Program-made: the position numbers and the translations under genes | Notes under the pieces: model-generated | What the model was told of the DNA's origin: nothing | The model's database searches: none | What the model saw: the letters and a program-made list of their open reading frames with translations, nothing else | DNA from: Fusobacterium sp. | GTDB lineage: Bacteria; Fusobacteriota; Fusobacteriia; Fusobacteriales; Fusobacteriaceae | Direction: 5' to 3' | DNA: 15,588 nucleotides | NCBI GenBank assembly: GCA_019416865.1 | Contig: DXWL01000039.1 | Coordinates: 1-15,588, forward strand | Part shown: positions 1 to 6,717 of the stretch, one piece after another | How the letters are laid out: each line of letters begins with the position of its first letter | Numbering within the stretch: position 1 is the stretch's first letter

Positions 1-3
1 CAT

Positions 4-50
4 AAAAAAACTACACCCTCCATCTTAGTTGTCTAAGATTTTGGGTGCAG
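4..50 (-). terminator. Rho-independent terminator of the FabG-type gene
   Basis: Read on the minus strand, an 8-bp outer stem (11-18 with 43-50, one G-T pair) and a 7-bp inner stem (22-28 with 33-39) are separated by a symmetric 3x3 internal loop and capped by a 4-base loop. Seven T follow directly (A4-A10 on the plus strand). It lies about 50 bases after the stop of the reductase gene. There is no T-run on the plus side, so it works in one direction. Confidence 0.85.
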
Positions 51-99
51 TACAAAGGTTTAAAACCTCTCAGTCTTTTTAATTAAAATTATTTTTTTA

Positions 100-825
100 T
101 TAGAATGATAATCCACCTGATACAGGGATTACTGCTCCTGTAATATAAGATGATTCATCACTTGCTAAGAATAGAGCTGTATTTGCTACATCTTCTTTAG
201 TTCCCATTCTTTGTAAAGGTACTCCGCTTAAGATTCCTTCAACAGCTTTTTCAGAAAGTTTATCTGTCATAGGGCTTTGGATAAATCCTGGTGCAATACA
301 GTTTACTCTTATTTGAGCTCCTTTTCTTGCAAGTTCTTTTTTCCATGTGTTGCTCATTGCAATAACTCCTGCTTTAGTTGCAGCATAGTTAGTCTGCCCG
401 ATGTTTCCATAAAGTCCTACTACTGATGAAAGAGTTATTATAGAACCTTTTTTATGTTTTGTCATTACAGGGGCAACAGCTTGTGTAACATTAAATACAC
501 CTTTAAGGTTTATATTTATTACTGCATCCCATTGAGCTTCGCTCATTCTTACAAATGGAGCGTCTTGAGTGATTCCTGCATTGTTAACAAGTATATCAAT
601 TGTTCCAAACTCATCAACTATTTTTTTAACAAGAGCTTTTATTCCCTCTCTGTCAGTAACATTAAGAATCTCTCCTCTGACATTTTCCTGTTCAAATTCA
701 CAAGGGTTAATATCACAAGATATTACCATTTTTGCTCCCTCTGCAGCGAATCTGTCTACGATTGCTCTTCCGATTCCCATTGAACCTCCTGTAACAAGAG
801 CAATTTTTCCTTCTAATCTATTCAT
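100..825 (-). CDS. fabG: 3-oxoacyl-ACP reductase-type short-chain dehydrogenase (FabG family)
   Basis: A 241-aa classical short-chain dehydrogenase/reductase, the usual FabG length. Visible motifs: the nucleotide-binding TGGSMGIG at residues 12-19, NNAG at 81-84, and the catalytic set N106, S134, Y147 and K151 (YAATK). FabG enzymes reduce 3-oxoacyl-ACP to 3-hydroxyacyl-ACP with NADPH in the cytoplasm during fatty-acid elongation. The start is supported by AGGAGG a few bases upstream. No other fab gene is near, and the gene has its own consensus promoter and terminator, so it is a single-gene unit behind pepV. Because it lies outside a fatty-acid cluster, an acetoacetyl-CoA reductase or another 3-hydroxyacyl dehydrogenase is a real alternative. 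The family call is firm, the substrate is not. Confidence 0.85.
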   Translation of the reverse strand: MNRLEGKIALVTGGSMGIGRAIVDRFAAEGAKMVISCDINPCEFEQENVRGEILNVTDREGIKALVKKIVDEFGTIDILVNNAGITQDAPFVRMSEAQWDAVININLKGVFNVTQAVAPVMTKHKKGSIITLSSVVGLYGNIGQTNYAATKAGVIAMSNTWKKELARKGAQIRVNCIAPGFIQSPMTDKLSEKAVEGILSGVPLQRMGTKEDVANTALFLASDESSYITGAVIPVSGGLSF

Positions 826-855
826 AGTGCCTCCTAATTTTTTACATTTTTATGA

Positions 856-871
856 AATTACACCTGTAATT
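856..871. promoter_or_regulatory. Inverted repeat at the fabG start site, candidate operator
   Basis: Two 7-bp arms, AATTACA (856-862) and TGTAATT (865-871), separated by two bases. The repeat overlaps the -10 box of the fabG promoter and the expected transcription start, where a repressor would bind. It does not resemble the FapR or FabT operators I know. That it is an operator is inferred from position and symmetry only. Confidence 0.35.
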
Positions 872-897
872 ATAAAATTTTTACACAGAGTTGTCAA
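869..897 (-). promoter_or_regulatory. Consensus sigma-70 promoter of the FabG-type gene
   Basis: On the minus strand, a perfect -35 TTGACA (892-897) and a perfect -10 TATAAT (869-874) are separated by exactly 17 bases. The promoter lies between pepV and the reductase gene and gives a leader of roughly 35 bases before the AGGAGG site. Confidence 0.85.
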
Positions 898-917
898 TAA
901 TTAATTCTGTATATATT

Positions 918-2303
918 TTATTTTGCAAGTCTGTAAATTGTTTCTATAAATAAAGGCATTAAAGTATCAAGAGTAGATAAATCTATACACTCATTTTTTT
1001 GGTGCATTGTATCAGGAGTTCCTTTAAGAAGAGCTCCAAAAGCTACACAGTTGCTTACAGCTTTTGCATAAGTTCCTCCTCCTGTTGAAATTGGCTGACT
1101 TTCCATATCCCCTGTCATATCTTGGTAAACTTCCATAAGTGTTTTAACAAGAAAATTATCTTTTGGTACATAAAGAGGTTTTTCCTCTTTTAATGGATTG
1201 AAAGTAAGTCCATATTCTTCAAGAGCAGCAAAAAGTTTTTCTTTTATATCTTCTGCATTAAATGTAACAGGATATCTCATATCCATAGAAACATTTAGTT
1301 CTCCATCTTCTACATAACATTTACCAAAGTTGATTGTAATCTCTCCTGATGGCTCATCTACAAGGTTAACTCCTAAAAGTTTTCCGTTAAATTCCATTTG
1401 GATTTTATCATTAAAGAATTTAACCATCTCTTTAAATCCATTTTCTGTGATATTTAATCTTCCTAAGAATATCATAAGTGCAGAAAGAGAGTTGTATCCT
1501 AAAGATGGTTTTGCAGCATGGGCAGCCACACCTTTTGAAGTTAAAACTACTCTATTGTCTTTAATTTCACAGAAAATTTGGTTTTCTTTTCCTTCATTGT
1601 ATAAAGGAAGTTCTCTTTCAACTGCTTCTTTATAAGAAAGAGGAAGAGAGATAGTAGTTATTTCAGGAACAGCATTATATACAGCTCCAGCTTGTATTGT
1701 TATATCAGAATCTGTTTTTACTTTAAATAATGCTCTTAAAATTCCTTTTTCTGCAAAAGTAACAGGGAATTTGCTGTCAGGTGTAAATGATGCAACAGGG
1801 TGAGGCATATTAAGAGTACCGAAATAATGTTTCATACATCCCCAACCAGTTTCTTCGTTTGCTCCTAAAATCATTCTTACTTTTCTTTTTAAAGGGATTC
1901 CCATATCTTTTAATGCTTTCATTGCATAAAGGCAGATCATCATAGGTCCTTTGTTGTCAAGAGTTCCTCTGCCATACATTTTATTATTTGCAATTTCTGC
2001 TCCGTATGGAGGATAGTCCCATCCGCTTCCTTCAGGAACAACATCAAGGTGTCCTAAAATTCCGATCATCTCTTCTTGATCATCTGTTCCAAAATCAATA
2101 TGCCCTGCATAGTTATCAAAATTTTCAACTTTAAATCCTAATTTTTCTCCAACTGAAAGAAAATGTTCAAGAGCCTTTGCAGGTCCTTCACCAAAAGGCA
2201 TTCCTGGAAGAGGAGCTTCTTCAACACTTTTTATTCTTATAGACTCCTGAAGAGAAGCGATAAGCTCATCTTTATATTTTAATACTTCTTTGTGTAAATC
2301 CAT
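918..2303 (-). CDS. pepV: M20-family dipeptidase, PepV/Sapep type
   Basis: A 461-aa zinc peptidase of family M20, close to the usual PepV length of about 470. Expected dinuclear-zinc residues are visible: H85 and D87 in GHLDVVPEG, D116 in GTLDNKGP, the catalytic and ligand glutamates in NEETGW (E150/E151), D176 in FTPDSKFP, and H434 near the C-terminus in TMHQKNE. Enzymes of this type split dipeptides with a free N-terminus in the cytoplasm, the last step in using imported peptides. The start is set by AGGAGG 6-12 bases upstream. The 3' end of selC lies only 24 bases before the start on the same strand with no terminator between, so pepV is probably co-transcribed with the tRNA. Exact substrate range cannot be read from the sequence. 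Confidence 0.9.
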   Translation of the reverse strand: MDLHKEVLKYKDELIASLQESIRIKSVEEAPLPGMPFGEGPAKALEHFLSVGEKLGFKVENFDNYAGHIDFGTDDQEEMIGILGHLDVVPEGSGWDYPPYGAEIANNKMYGRGTLDNKGPMMICLYAMKALKDMGIPLKRKVRMILGANEETGWGCMKHYFGTLNMPHPVASFTPDSKFPVTFAEKGILRALFKVKTDSDITIQAGAVYNAVPEITTISLPLSYKEAVERELPLYNEGKENQIFCEIKDNRVVLTSKGVAAHAAKPSLGYNSLSALMIFLGRLNITENGFKEMVKFFNDKIQMEFNGKLLGVNLVDEPSGEITINFGKCYVEDGELNVSMDMRYPVTFNAEDIKEKLFAALEEYGLTFNPLKEEKPLYVPKDNFLVKTLMEVYQDMTGDMESQPISTGGGTYAKAVSNCVAFGALLKGTPDTMHQKNECIDLSTLDTLMPLFIETIYRLAK

Positions 2304-2327
2304 ACTTTTCCTCCTAATTATTTTTTA

Positions 2328-2420
2328 TGGCGGAAATGTGTAGGAATCGAACCTACCGACGACTACAGCCGCCAAGTCAGTTTTGAAGACTGCCGAGAAC
2401 ACCAGCTCCCATCCATTTCC
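2328..2420 (-). tRNA. selC: Selenocysteine tRNA, anticodon TCA (selC)
   Basis: A 93-base tRNA with the marks of tRNA(Sec): anticodon TCA (2384-2386) in the loop CTTCAAA, a 6-bp D-stem closed by a TGGT tetraloop, a long variable arm of 6 bp with loop TGTA, a T-arm GTAGG/CCTAC around TTCGATT, and encoded CCA at the 3' end. The acceptor strand GGAAATG pairs with CATTTCC. The eighth acceptor position would be G-A, and the anticodon stem has four canonical pairs with G-A at its outer end. It reads UGA as selenocysteine together with SelB. It lies 4.3 kb from selDAB on the other strand, just upstream of pepV. Structure was folded by hand. Confidence 0.95.
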
Positions 2421-2434
2421 ATAACTTTGTATCC

Positions 2435-2464
2435 ATTATATCATATTTTACACATAAATAGAAA
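2435..2464 (-). promoter_or_regulatory. Promoter of selC
   Basis: On the minus strand, a perfect -10 TATAAT (2435-2440) ends 14 bases before the first base of the tRNA, so the primary transcript would have a 5' leader of only about 7 bases. The -35 is weak: TTTCTA (2459-2464) with an 18-base spacer. It probably drives selC and pepV together. Confidence 0.6.
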
Positions 2465-2501
2465 ATATTAATTACACAGTGGAAATTTATAGGAAAAATG
2501 T

Positions 2502-2507
2502 TATAAT
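2502..2507 (+). promoter_or_regulatory. -10 box for the 216-aa hypothetical gene
   Basis: A perfect TATAAT 42 bases before the start codon. The matching -35 position (2479-2484, GTGGAA, 17-base spacer) keeps only half of the consensus, so the call rests on the -10 box and on the divergent arrangement with selC. Confidence 0.4.
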
Positions 2508-2549
2508 ATTAAATATGATGCCAGATGTTATAAATTCAGGAGGTTTTCA

Positions 2550-3200
2550 ATGAGATACATCAGTGATGATAAAGAATTAAGAAAAATATCAATTTATACA
2601 AATATAAAAAAAGTGGAAGAGGATTTAAAAACATTCTTTTATAAAGCAGAAATAGAAGAAAATCCTGCTGAAAGCGAAAGAATACAAATTGCGATAATTG
2701 ACTCCAGTGAGCCTTTTTCTACAAGAAATATCCAAAACTCAGAGGTTATTTTTGATATAACTGGGGGATATCCAAACTCAAAACAAAGAGTATACAAAGG
2801 TATAAATAAAAGCTCTTTAGCCAAAGCTGATTTGTGGCTTGAAATAATCACAAGTGTATTTTCTGTTGAAATCTCTTCGGAAAAACTGGATCTTCACGGA
2901 TATATTGAAGAACTTGAAAATTACAGAAAAATGGATATAAAAAAATATCTTCTTACAGAGGATATTATAAACGATCTTATAGGATATGAAGAACTTCCAA
3001 AATCTAAGATTAACACTCAAAGATTTATATATATTGTAATCAATGGATATAATGTTTTCCCTGTTAAAACAAAAGAACTTATTATAAAGGGAATGGAGTG
3101 GAAATACGGAATAAAGGCTTTCCAAAAAACCTGCAAATATATTTTTGAAAAAAATGATCCAACTCTTGGATATGTATATGAAATAAAAAAAGAGATATAA
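2550..3200 (+). CDS. Hypothetical protein, 216 aa
   Basis: I do not recognise this protein. It starts with ATG behind a strong AGGAGG (2539-2544), has a candidate promoter upstream and a good terminator 11 bases after the stop, so it is very likely a real single-gene unit. There is no signal peptide or clear membrane segment, so it is probably cytoplasmic. It is acidic to neutral and rich in Lys, Glu and Ile. The N-terminal 70 residues alternate beta-like and charged stretches and include ISIYTNIKKVEEDLKTFFYKAE; the C-terminal part (about 125-216) looks mostly helical with aromatic residues. No catalytic motif or metal-binding cluster is visible. It is divergent from selC, which does not by itself imply a shared role. 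Confidence 0.8.
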   Translation: MRYISDDKELRKISIYTNIKKVEEDLKTFFYKAEIEENPAESERIQIAIIDSSEPFSTRNIQNSEVIFDITGGYPNSKQRVYKGINKSSLAKADLWLEIITSVFSVEISSEKLDLHGYIEELENYRKMDIKKYLLTEDIINDLIGYEELPKSKINTQRFIYIVINGYNVFPVKTKELIIKGMEWKYGIKAFQKTCKYIFEKNDPTLGYVYEIKKEI

Positions 3201-3211
3201 AAAATAATCAG

Positions 3212-3245
3212 AGAGAGGTTAGATAGTTTTAACCTCTCTTTTTTT
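3212..3245 (+). terminator. Rho-independent terminator of the 216-aa gene
   Basis: A perfect 10-bp stem, AGAGAGGTTA (3212-3221) with TAACCTCTCT (3230-3239), an 8-base loop and a T-run to 3245. The other strand also has a T-rich stretch after the hairpin, so it might stop transcription from both sides. Confidence 0.9.
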
Positions 3246-3347
3246 ATAAATTTATATAATTTTTATTCCATATTTTCTCTTCTGCTTCAAAACTAATCAA
3301 TACCTCAAAATCTTTAATCTGTATTAATACACTTTGCTCCAGAAAGA

Positions 3348-3376
3348 TTGAATATTTTTTGTAATTTTGTAATAAT
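3348..3376 (+). promoter_or_regulatory. Candidate promoter of pdxS
   Basis: A -35-like TTGAAT (3348-3353) and a -10-like AATAAT (3371-3376) with a 17-base spacer, about 80 bases upstream of pdxS. The leader that follows contains the perfect 12-base palindrome ATCAGTACTGAT (3396-3407). Confidence 0.45.
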
Positions 3377-3457
3377 AGAATTAAGATAAAAACACATCAG
3401 TACTGATTAAGAAACATCTAAATTATCAACTATCACATATAACAAAGGAGAAAGAAA

Positions 3458-4327
3458 ATGTCTGAATACGGATTTAATAAAGATTTAGCACAAATGTTAA
3501 AAGGTGGAGTTATTATGGATGTAACTACTCCAGAGGAGGCTTTAATTGCTGAAAAAGCAGGAGCTTGTGCAGTAATGGCTTTGGAGAGAGTACCTGCAGA
3601 TATCAGAAAAGCTGGTGGAGTGGCAAGGATGTCAGATCCTAAGATGATAAAAGAAATTCAAAAAGCTGTGTCCATTCCAGTGATGGCAAAAGTTAGAATA
3701 GGGCATTTTGTAGAAGCTCAAATATTAGAATCATTAAAAATAGATTATATAGATGAAAGTGAAGTATTAACTCCTGCAGATGATAAATTCCACATTGATA
3801 AAACAAAATTTCAAGTTCCTTTTGTATGCGGAGCAAGAAATCTTGGAGAGGCTCTTAGAAGAATTCAAGAAGGAGCAAGTATGATAAGAACAAAAGGAGA
3901 GGCAGGAACAGGAGATATAGTTGAAGCTGTAAAACATATGAGAAAGATGAATGAGGAAATAAGAAGAATAGCAGGAATCGATGAATCTGAACTATATAAT
4001 TGTGGCAAAGAACTAGGTGTTCCTTATGAATTATTAAAATATGTGCATGAAAATAAAAAACTTCCTGTTGTGAATTTTGCTGCAGGAGGAGTGGCAACAC
4101 CTGCAGATGCAGCACTGATGATGCAATTAGGATGCGACGGAGTTTTTGTTGGTTCAGGAATATTTAAATCAGGTGATCCTGCTAAAAGGGCTGCAGCAAT
4201 AGTTAAAGCTGTGGCTAATTACAACAATCCAAAAATTCTTGCAGAAGTTTCAGAAGATTTGGGAGAAGCTATGGTAGGAATCAATGTGTACAGCTTAAAA
4301 GAAGAGGAAAAAATGGCAGACAGATAA
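3458..4327 (+). CDS. pdxS: Pyridoxal 5'-phosphate synthase, synthase subunit PdxS
   Basis: A 289-aa PdxS/Pdx1 protein at full length. It builds pyridoxal 5'-phosphate from ribose 5-phosphate (or ribulose 5-phosphate), glyceraldehyde 3-phosphate and ammonia, the ammonia normally coming from the glutaminase PdxT. Visible family residues: D21 in GVIMDV, the substrate-binding lysine K78 in PVMAKVRIGH, K146 in IRTKGEAGTGD, and the phosphate-binding GGVATPAD and FVGSGIF segments near the C-terminus. The start has an AAAGGAG site just upstream. pdxT, usually the next gene, is absent: a terminator and the convergent htpX follow at once. PLP is the cofactor of SelA encoded in the same window, but also of many other enzymes. 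No MocR-type regulator is nearby. Confidence 0.97.
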   Translation: MSEYGFNKDLAQMLKGGVIMDVTTPEEALIAEKAGACAVMALERVPADIRKAGGVARMSDPKMIKEIQKAVSIPVMAKVRIGHFVEAQILESLKIDYIDESEVLTPADDKFHIDKTKFQVPFVCGARNLGEALRRIQEGASMIRTKGEAGTGDIVEAVKHMRKMNEEIRRIAGIDESELYNCGKELGVPYELLKYVHENKKLPVVNFAAGGVATPADAALMMQLGCDGVFVGSGIFKSGDPAKRAAAIVKAVANYNNPKILAEVSEDLGEAMVGINVYSLKEEEKMADR

Positions 4328-4331
4328 ATTT

Positions 4332-4358
4332 AAAAAGCTGGTTTGAAACCAGCTTTTT
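4332..4358. terminator. Bidirectional terminator between pdxS and htpX
   Basis: A GCTGGTT/AACCAGC stem with a 3-base loop, flanked by five A on the left and five T on the right, so it has a U-tract in both directions. It lies between the stop codons of the convergent pdxS and htpX genes, 4 bases from each. Confidence 0.9.
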
Positions 4359-4361
4359 ATT

Positions 4362-5207
4362 TTAATATCCTCTTTCAGCCATAGCCTCAAGTTTGGCAAT
4401 TCTATCTGCTGTTGATGGGTGTGTACTGAAAAGAGAAGCAAGTTTTTGTCCTGAAAGAGGGCTTATAATAAACATATTTTCCATAGCAGGATTTGTATCC
4501 ATATGGTATCTTCTTGCTCCCATTTCAAGTTTTCTCAAAGCTCTTGCAAGGTAAAGCGGATTACCGCTTACCTGTCCCCCAAATTCATCAGCCTTATATT
4601 CTCTTGTTCTTGAAATACACATCTGAACAAGCATAGCAGCTATTGGAGCAAATATTGCCACACCAATAAGAGCTATAGGGCTTCCCCCTTCATCATCTCT
4701 GTCCCTGTTTCCTCCAAAAATAGCAGCCCATTTTGCCATATTTGCAAGAAAGGCAATAGCAGCAGCAAAAGTAGCAGCTACAGTTCCTATTAAAATATCT
4801 CTGTGTTTAACATGTCCAAGTTCATGTCCTATTACTCCTGCCAGTTCATTATCATCAAGAATATTTAAAAGCCCTGTTGTAACAGCAACAGCTGCGTGTT
4901 GGGGATTTCTTCCTGTAGCAAAAGCATTTGGCTGACTTTCGTTTATTGTATAAACCTTAGGCATTGGAAGTCCTGCTCTTTCAGTAAGATTTTTTACTAT
5001 TCTGTATACATCTGAATTTTCTGAAACAGGTTTTGCTCTGTACATACTAAGAACAATTTTGTCGCTGTACCAATATGACATAAAATTTGTAAACCCAGCA
5101 AAAATAAGAGCAAAATATACTCCCTGTCTTCCCCCTATAAGATTACCTATAAGCATAAGCAAAAATGTCATTACACCCATAAGCAGAAATGTTTTAAAAT
5201 TTTTCAT
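4362..5207 (-). CDS. htpX: M48-family membrane zinc protease HtpX
   Basis: A 281-aa integral-membrane metalloprotease of usual HtpX length. In order: two N-terminal membrane segments (about 5-25 and 29-48), a cytoplasmic stretch, the zinc motif HELGH at 128-132 followed by VKHRD, two further hydrophobic segments (about 138-164 and 176-197), and the third zinc ligand E203 in SRTREYKAD. The C-terminal FSTHPSTADRI motif is typical. In E. coli HtpX degrades misfolded inner-membrane proteins along with FtsH and is stress-induced. Here no CIRCE or other heat-shock operator is visible, and no clear promoter could be picked in the AT-rich 221-base region upstream. The start is supported by GGGAGGAAG upstream of the ATG. 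It is a single-gene unit, convergent with pdxS and divergent from ppx. Confidence 0.95.
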   Translation of the reverse strand: MKNFKTFLLMGVMTFLLMLIGNLIGGRQGVYFALIFAGFTNFMSYWYSDKIVLSMYRAKPVSENSDVYRIVKNLTERAGLPMPKVYTINESQPNAFATGRNPQHAAVAVTTGLLNILDDNELAGVIGHELGHVKHRDILIGTVAATFAAAIAFLANMAKWAAIFGGNRDRDDEGGSPIALIGVAIFAPIAAMLVQMCISRTREYKADEFGGQVSGNPLYLARALRKLEMGARRYHMDTNPAMENMFIISPLSGQKLASLFSTHPSTADRIAKLEAMAERGY

Positions 5208-5315
5208 TATATTCTTCCTCCCTGAAATATATTAAAAAAGTTAAATTACAAATAAAGCAAATATTTTGATAAAAAGATGATATCATAAAATCTGTTAAGT
5301 TTCCACAATTTTTAG

Positions 5316-5321
5316 TATAAT
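5316..5321 (+). promoter_or_regulatory. Candidate -10 box of the ppx-acyP unit
   Basis: A perfect TATAAT about 108 bases upstream of the start; no convincing -35 stands at 16-18 bases. A second AT-rich box, TATAAA (5405-5410), is closer to the gene but too near for a normal leader. Between them an 8-bp inverted repeat, TTTTCCAT (5355-5362) and ATGGAAAA (5375-5382), could fold in the leader. Confidence 0.35.
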
Positions 5322-5428
5322 ATTAATGTAAGAAATAAACTATTTAAAAAATTATTTTCCATACTTTATCTTAGATGGAAAAATATGCAAAAAGGTTGAT
5401 ATAGTATAAATATTTCAAAGGAGATAAC

Positions 5429-6364
5429 ATGATGACAGAAAAAAATTCTCAGAGATATACAAAAGGAATTATTGATATAGGAACAAACTCATGCAGACTG
5501 TTTATTGCAGAGGTTGAAAAATCAGAGGAACAAACTTCCATAATAAAAAAAATATATAAAGAAACACAGATTACAAAACTTGGAAGATATATAAATGAGG
5601 ACAGCAGTATAAGAGAAGAGGGAATGGATATTGTTGTAAAAATTATTTCAAAATATAAAAAAACTGCTGAAGAATATGGTGTTTTTGAAATAAAAGGATT
5701 TGCTACATCAGCAACAAGAGAGGCTCTTAACAAAGATTATTTTTTAAAAAAAATATATGATGAAACAAAAATTGAAATAAAATGTATCTCTGGAGATGAA
5801 GAAGCAGAACTTACTTTTTCAGGAGCAATCTCTGAATTTGACAAAGATATAATCCTATTTGATATTGGAGGAGGAAGTACTGAAATTATCTATGGAGATA
5901 AAAACAAAACTGAATTTTTAAAAAGCTTTAAGGCAGGAGCTGTAAGAGAAACAGAGATGTTTTTTAGAGAGGATAATTTCTCACAGGAAAATATTGAAAA
6001 ATGCAGAGAGAGTCTGAAAAAAAGATTTGAAGAGATAGAGTATTTAAAAGAAAAAGATTTTGAGCTTGTAGGAGTGGCAGGAACTGTTACTACAAATGTC
6101 AGTGTAAAAGAGAAGATGGAAAAATATGATACAGATAAAGTGCATATGTATAAACTTTCAAAAGAGGATTTGGAAAAAAATCTAAATCTGTATCTCAGCA
6201 AAAATCTCGAAGAAAGAAAAAAAATAGCAGGACTTCAGCCACAGAGAGCAGATACTGTTATAAGCGGAACTATTATAATTTTGGTAATTATGGAAATACT
6301 GAAAAAAGATGAGATTACAGTGTCTGAGTGTGATAATCTTGAAGGAGCAATGAGGAGGTATTAA
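5429..6364 (+). CDS. ppx: Ppx/GppA-family phosphatase (exopolyphosphatase type)
   Basis: A 311-aa protein of the ASKHA-fold Ppx/GppA family, in the short single-domain class (the E. coli enzymes are about 500 aa). Motifs in order: IIDIGTNS at 14-21 (first phosphate loop), TSATREA near 93-99, the catalytic-glutamate region SGDEEAEL near 121-128, the second phosphate loop FDIGGGSTE at 144-152, and GVAGTVTT near 215. Family members release phosphate from polyphosphate or cleave the 5'-phosphate of pppGpp; short bacterial forms are mostly annotated as exopolyphosphatases, but the substrate cannot be decided here. The start is the first of two tandem ATGs behind AAAGGAG. The acylphosphatase gene follows one base after the stop, so the two are translated from one mRNA. 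Confidence 0.88.
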   Translation: MMTEKNSQRYTKGIIDIGTNSCRLFIAEVEKSEEQTSIIKKIYKETQITKLGRYINEDSSIREEGMDIVVKIISKYKKTAEEYGVFEIKGFATSATREALNKDYFLKKIYDETKIEIKCISGDEEAELTFSGAISEFDKDIILFDIGGGSTEIIYGDKNKTEFLKSFKAGAVRETEMFFREDNFSQENIEKCRESLKKRFEEIEYLKEKDFELVGVAGTVTTNVSVKEKMEKYDTDKVHMYKLSKEDLEKNLNLYLSKNLEERKKIAGLQPQRADTVISGTIIILVIMEILKKDEITVSECDNLEGAMRRY

Positions 6365-6365
6365 T

Positions 6366-6638
6366 ATGAAAACCTATCATTATATTGTAAAAGGAAATGT
6401 TCAACATGTGGGATATAGATTTTATGTAGGAGTGAGAGCAAAAAAACTTGGAGTCAGGGGAAAAGTAAGAAACCTTGACAATGGTGATGTTGAGGTATTT
6501 ATCCAAGGGGATAATATGCAGATGATAGAACTTGCTGAAAATGCAGTGTATAAAGGTTCTCCTTTTGGAAGTGTAGACGAGGTAATAAGAGATATCTTAG
6601 ATATGGAAGAGTTTCATGATTTTGAAATGGTATATTAA
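6366..6638 (+). CDS. acyP: Acylphosphatase
   Basis: A 90-aa protein, the standard size of acylphosphatase. The signature is present: KGNVQHVGYRFYV with the phosphate-binding arginine R18, and GKVRNLDNGDVEVFIQG with the catalytic asparagine N36. The position after VQ is His (H14), where Gly is most common. Acylphosphatases hydrolyse carboxyl-phosphate bonds such as those of acetyl phosphate or 1,3-bisphosphoglycerate in the cytoplasm. The start codon comes one base after the ppx stop, with an AGGAGG inside the end of ppx as ribosome binding site, so translation is likely coupled. There is no terminator before selD 80 bases later, and some read-through into the selenium operon is possible. Confidence 0.95.
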   Translation: MKTYHYIVKGNVQHVGYRFYVGVRAKKLGVRGKVRNLDNGDVEVFIQGDNMQMIELAENAVYKGSPFGSVDEVIRDILDMEEFHDFEMVY

Positions 6639-6652
6639 AAATACAGAGAAAT

Positions 6653-6681
6653 TTTTTGGAAAAAATGTTAATATATATAAT
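6653..6681 (+). promoter_or_regulatory. Candidate promoter of the selenium operon
   Basis: A perfect -10 TATAAT (6676-6681) lies in the acyP-selD gap, 37 bases before selD. The -35 at a 17-base spacing is poor (TTTTTG, 6653-6658). No hairpin or known riboswitch fold is visible in the gap. AAGGAGGG (6705-6712) is the selD ribosome binding site. Confidence 0.45.
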
Positions 6682-6717
6682 GTAGTTTAGTTAAGTTTAA
6701 TAAAAAGGAGGGATATT

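Noticed and set aside
454..904. Plus-strand open frames over the FabG-type gene
   Set aside because: They are antisense to a gene with all SDR motifs, have no ribosome binding site, and encode no recognisable protein.
3855..4115. Minus-strand open frame in pdxS with hydrophobic Leu-rich sequence
   Set aside because: Shadow of a highly conserved gene; no start signals.
5355..5382. Hairpin TTTTCCAT/ATGGAAAA upstream of ppx as a terminator or riboswitch
   Set aside because: No T-run follows, the loop is 12 bases, and no known riboswitch elements surround it; kept only as a remark in the promoter entry.
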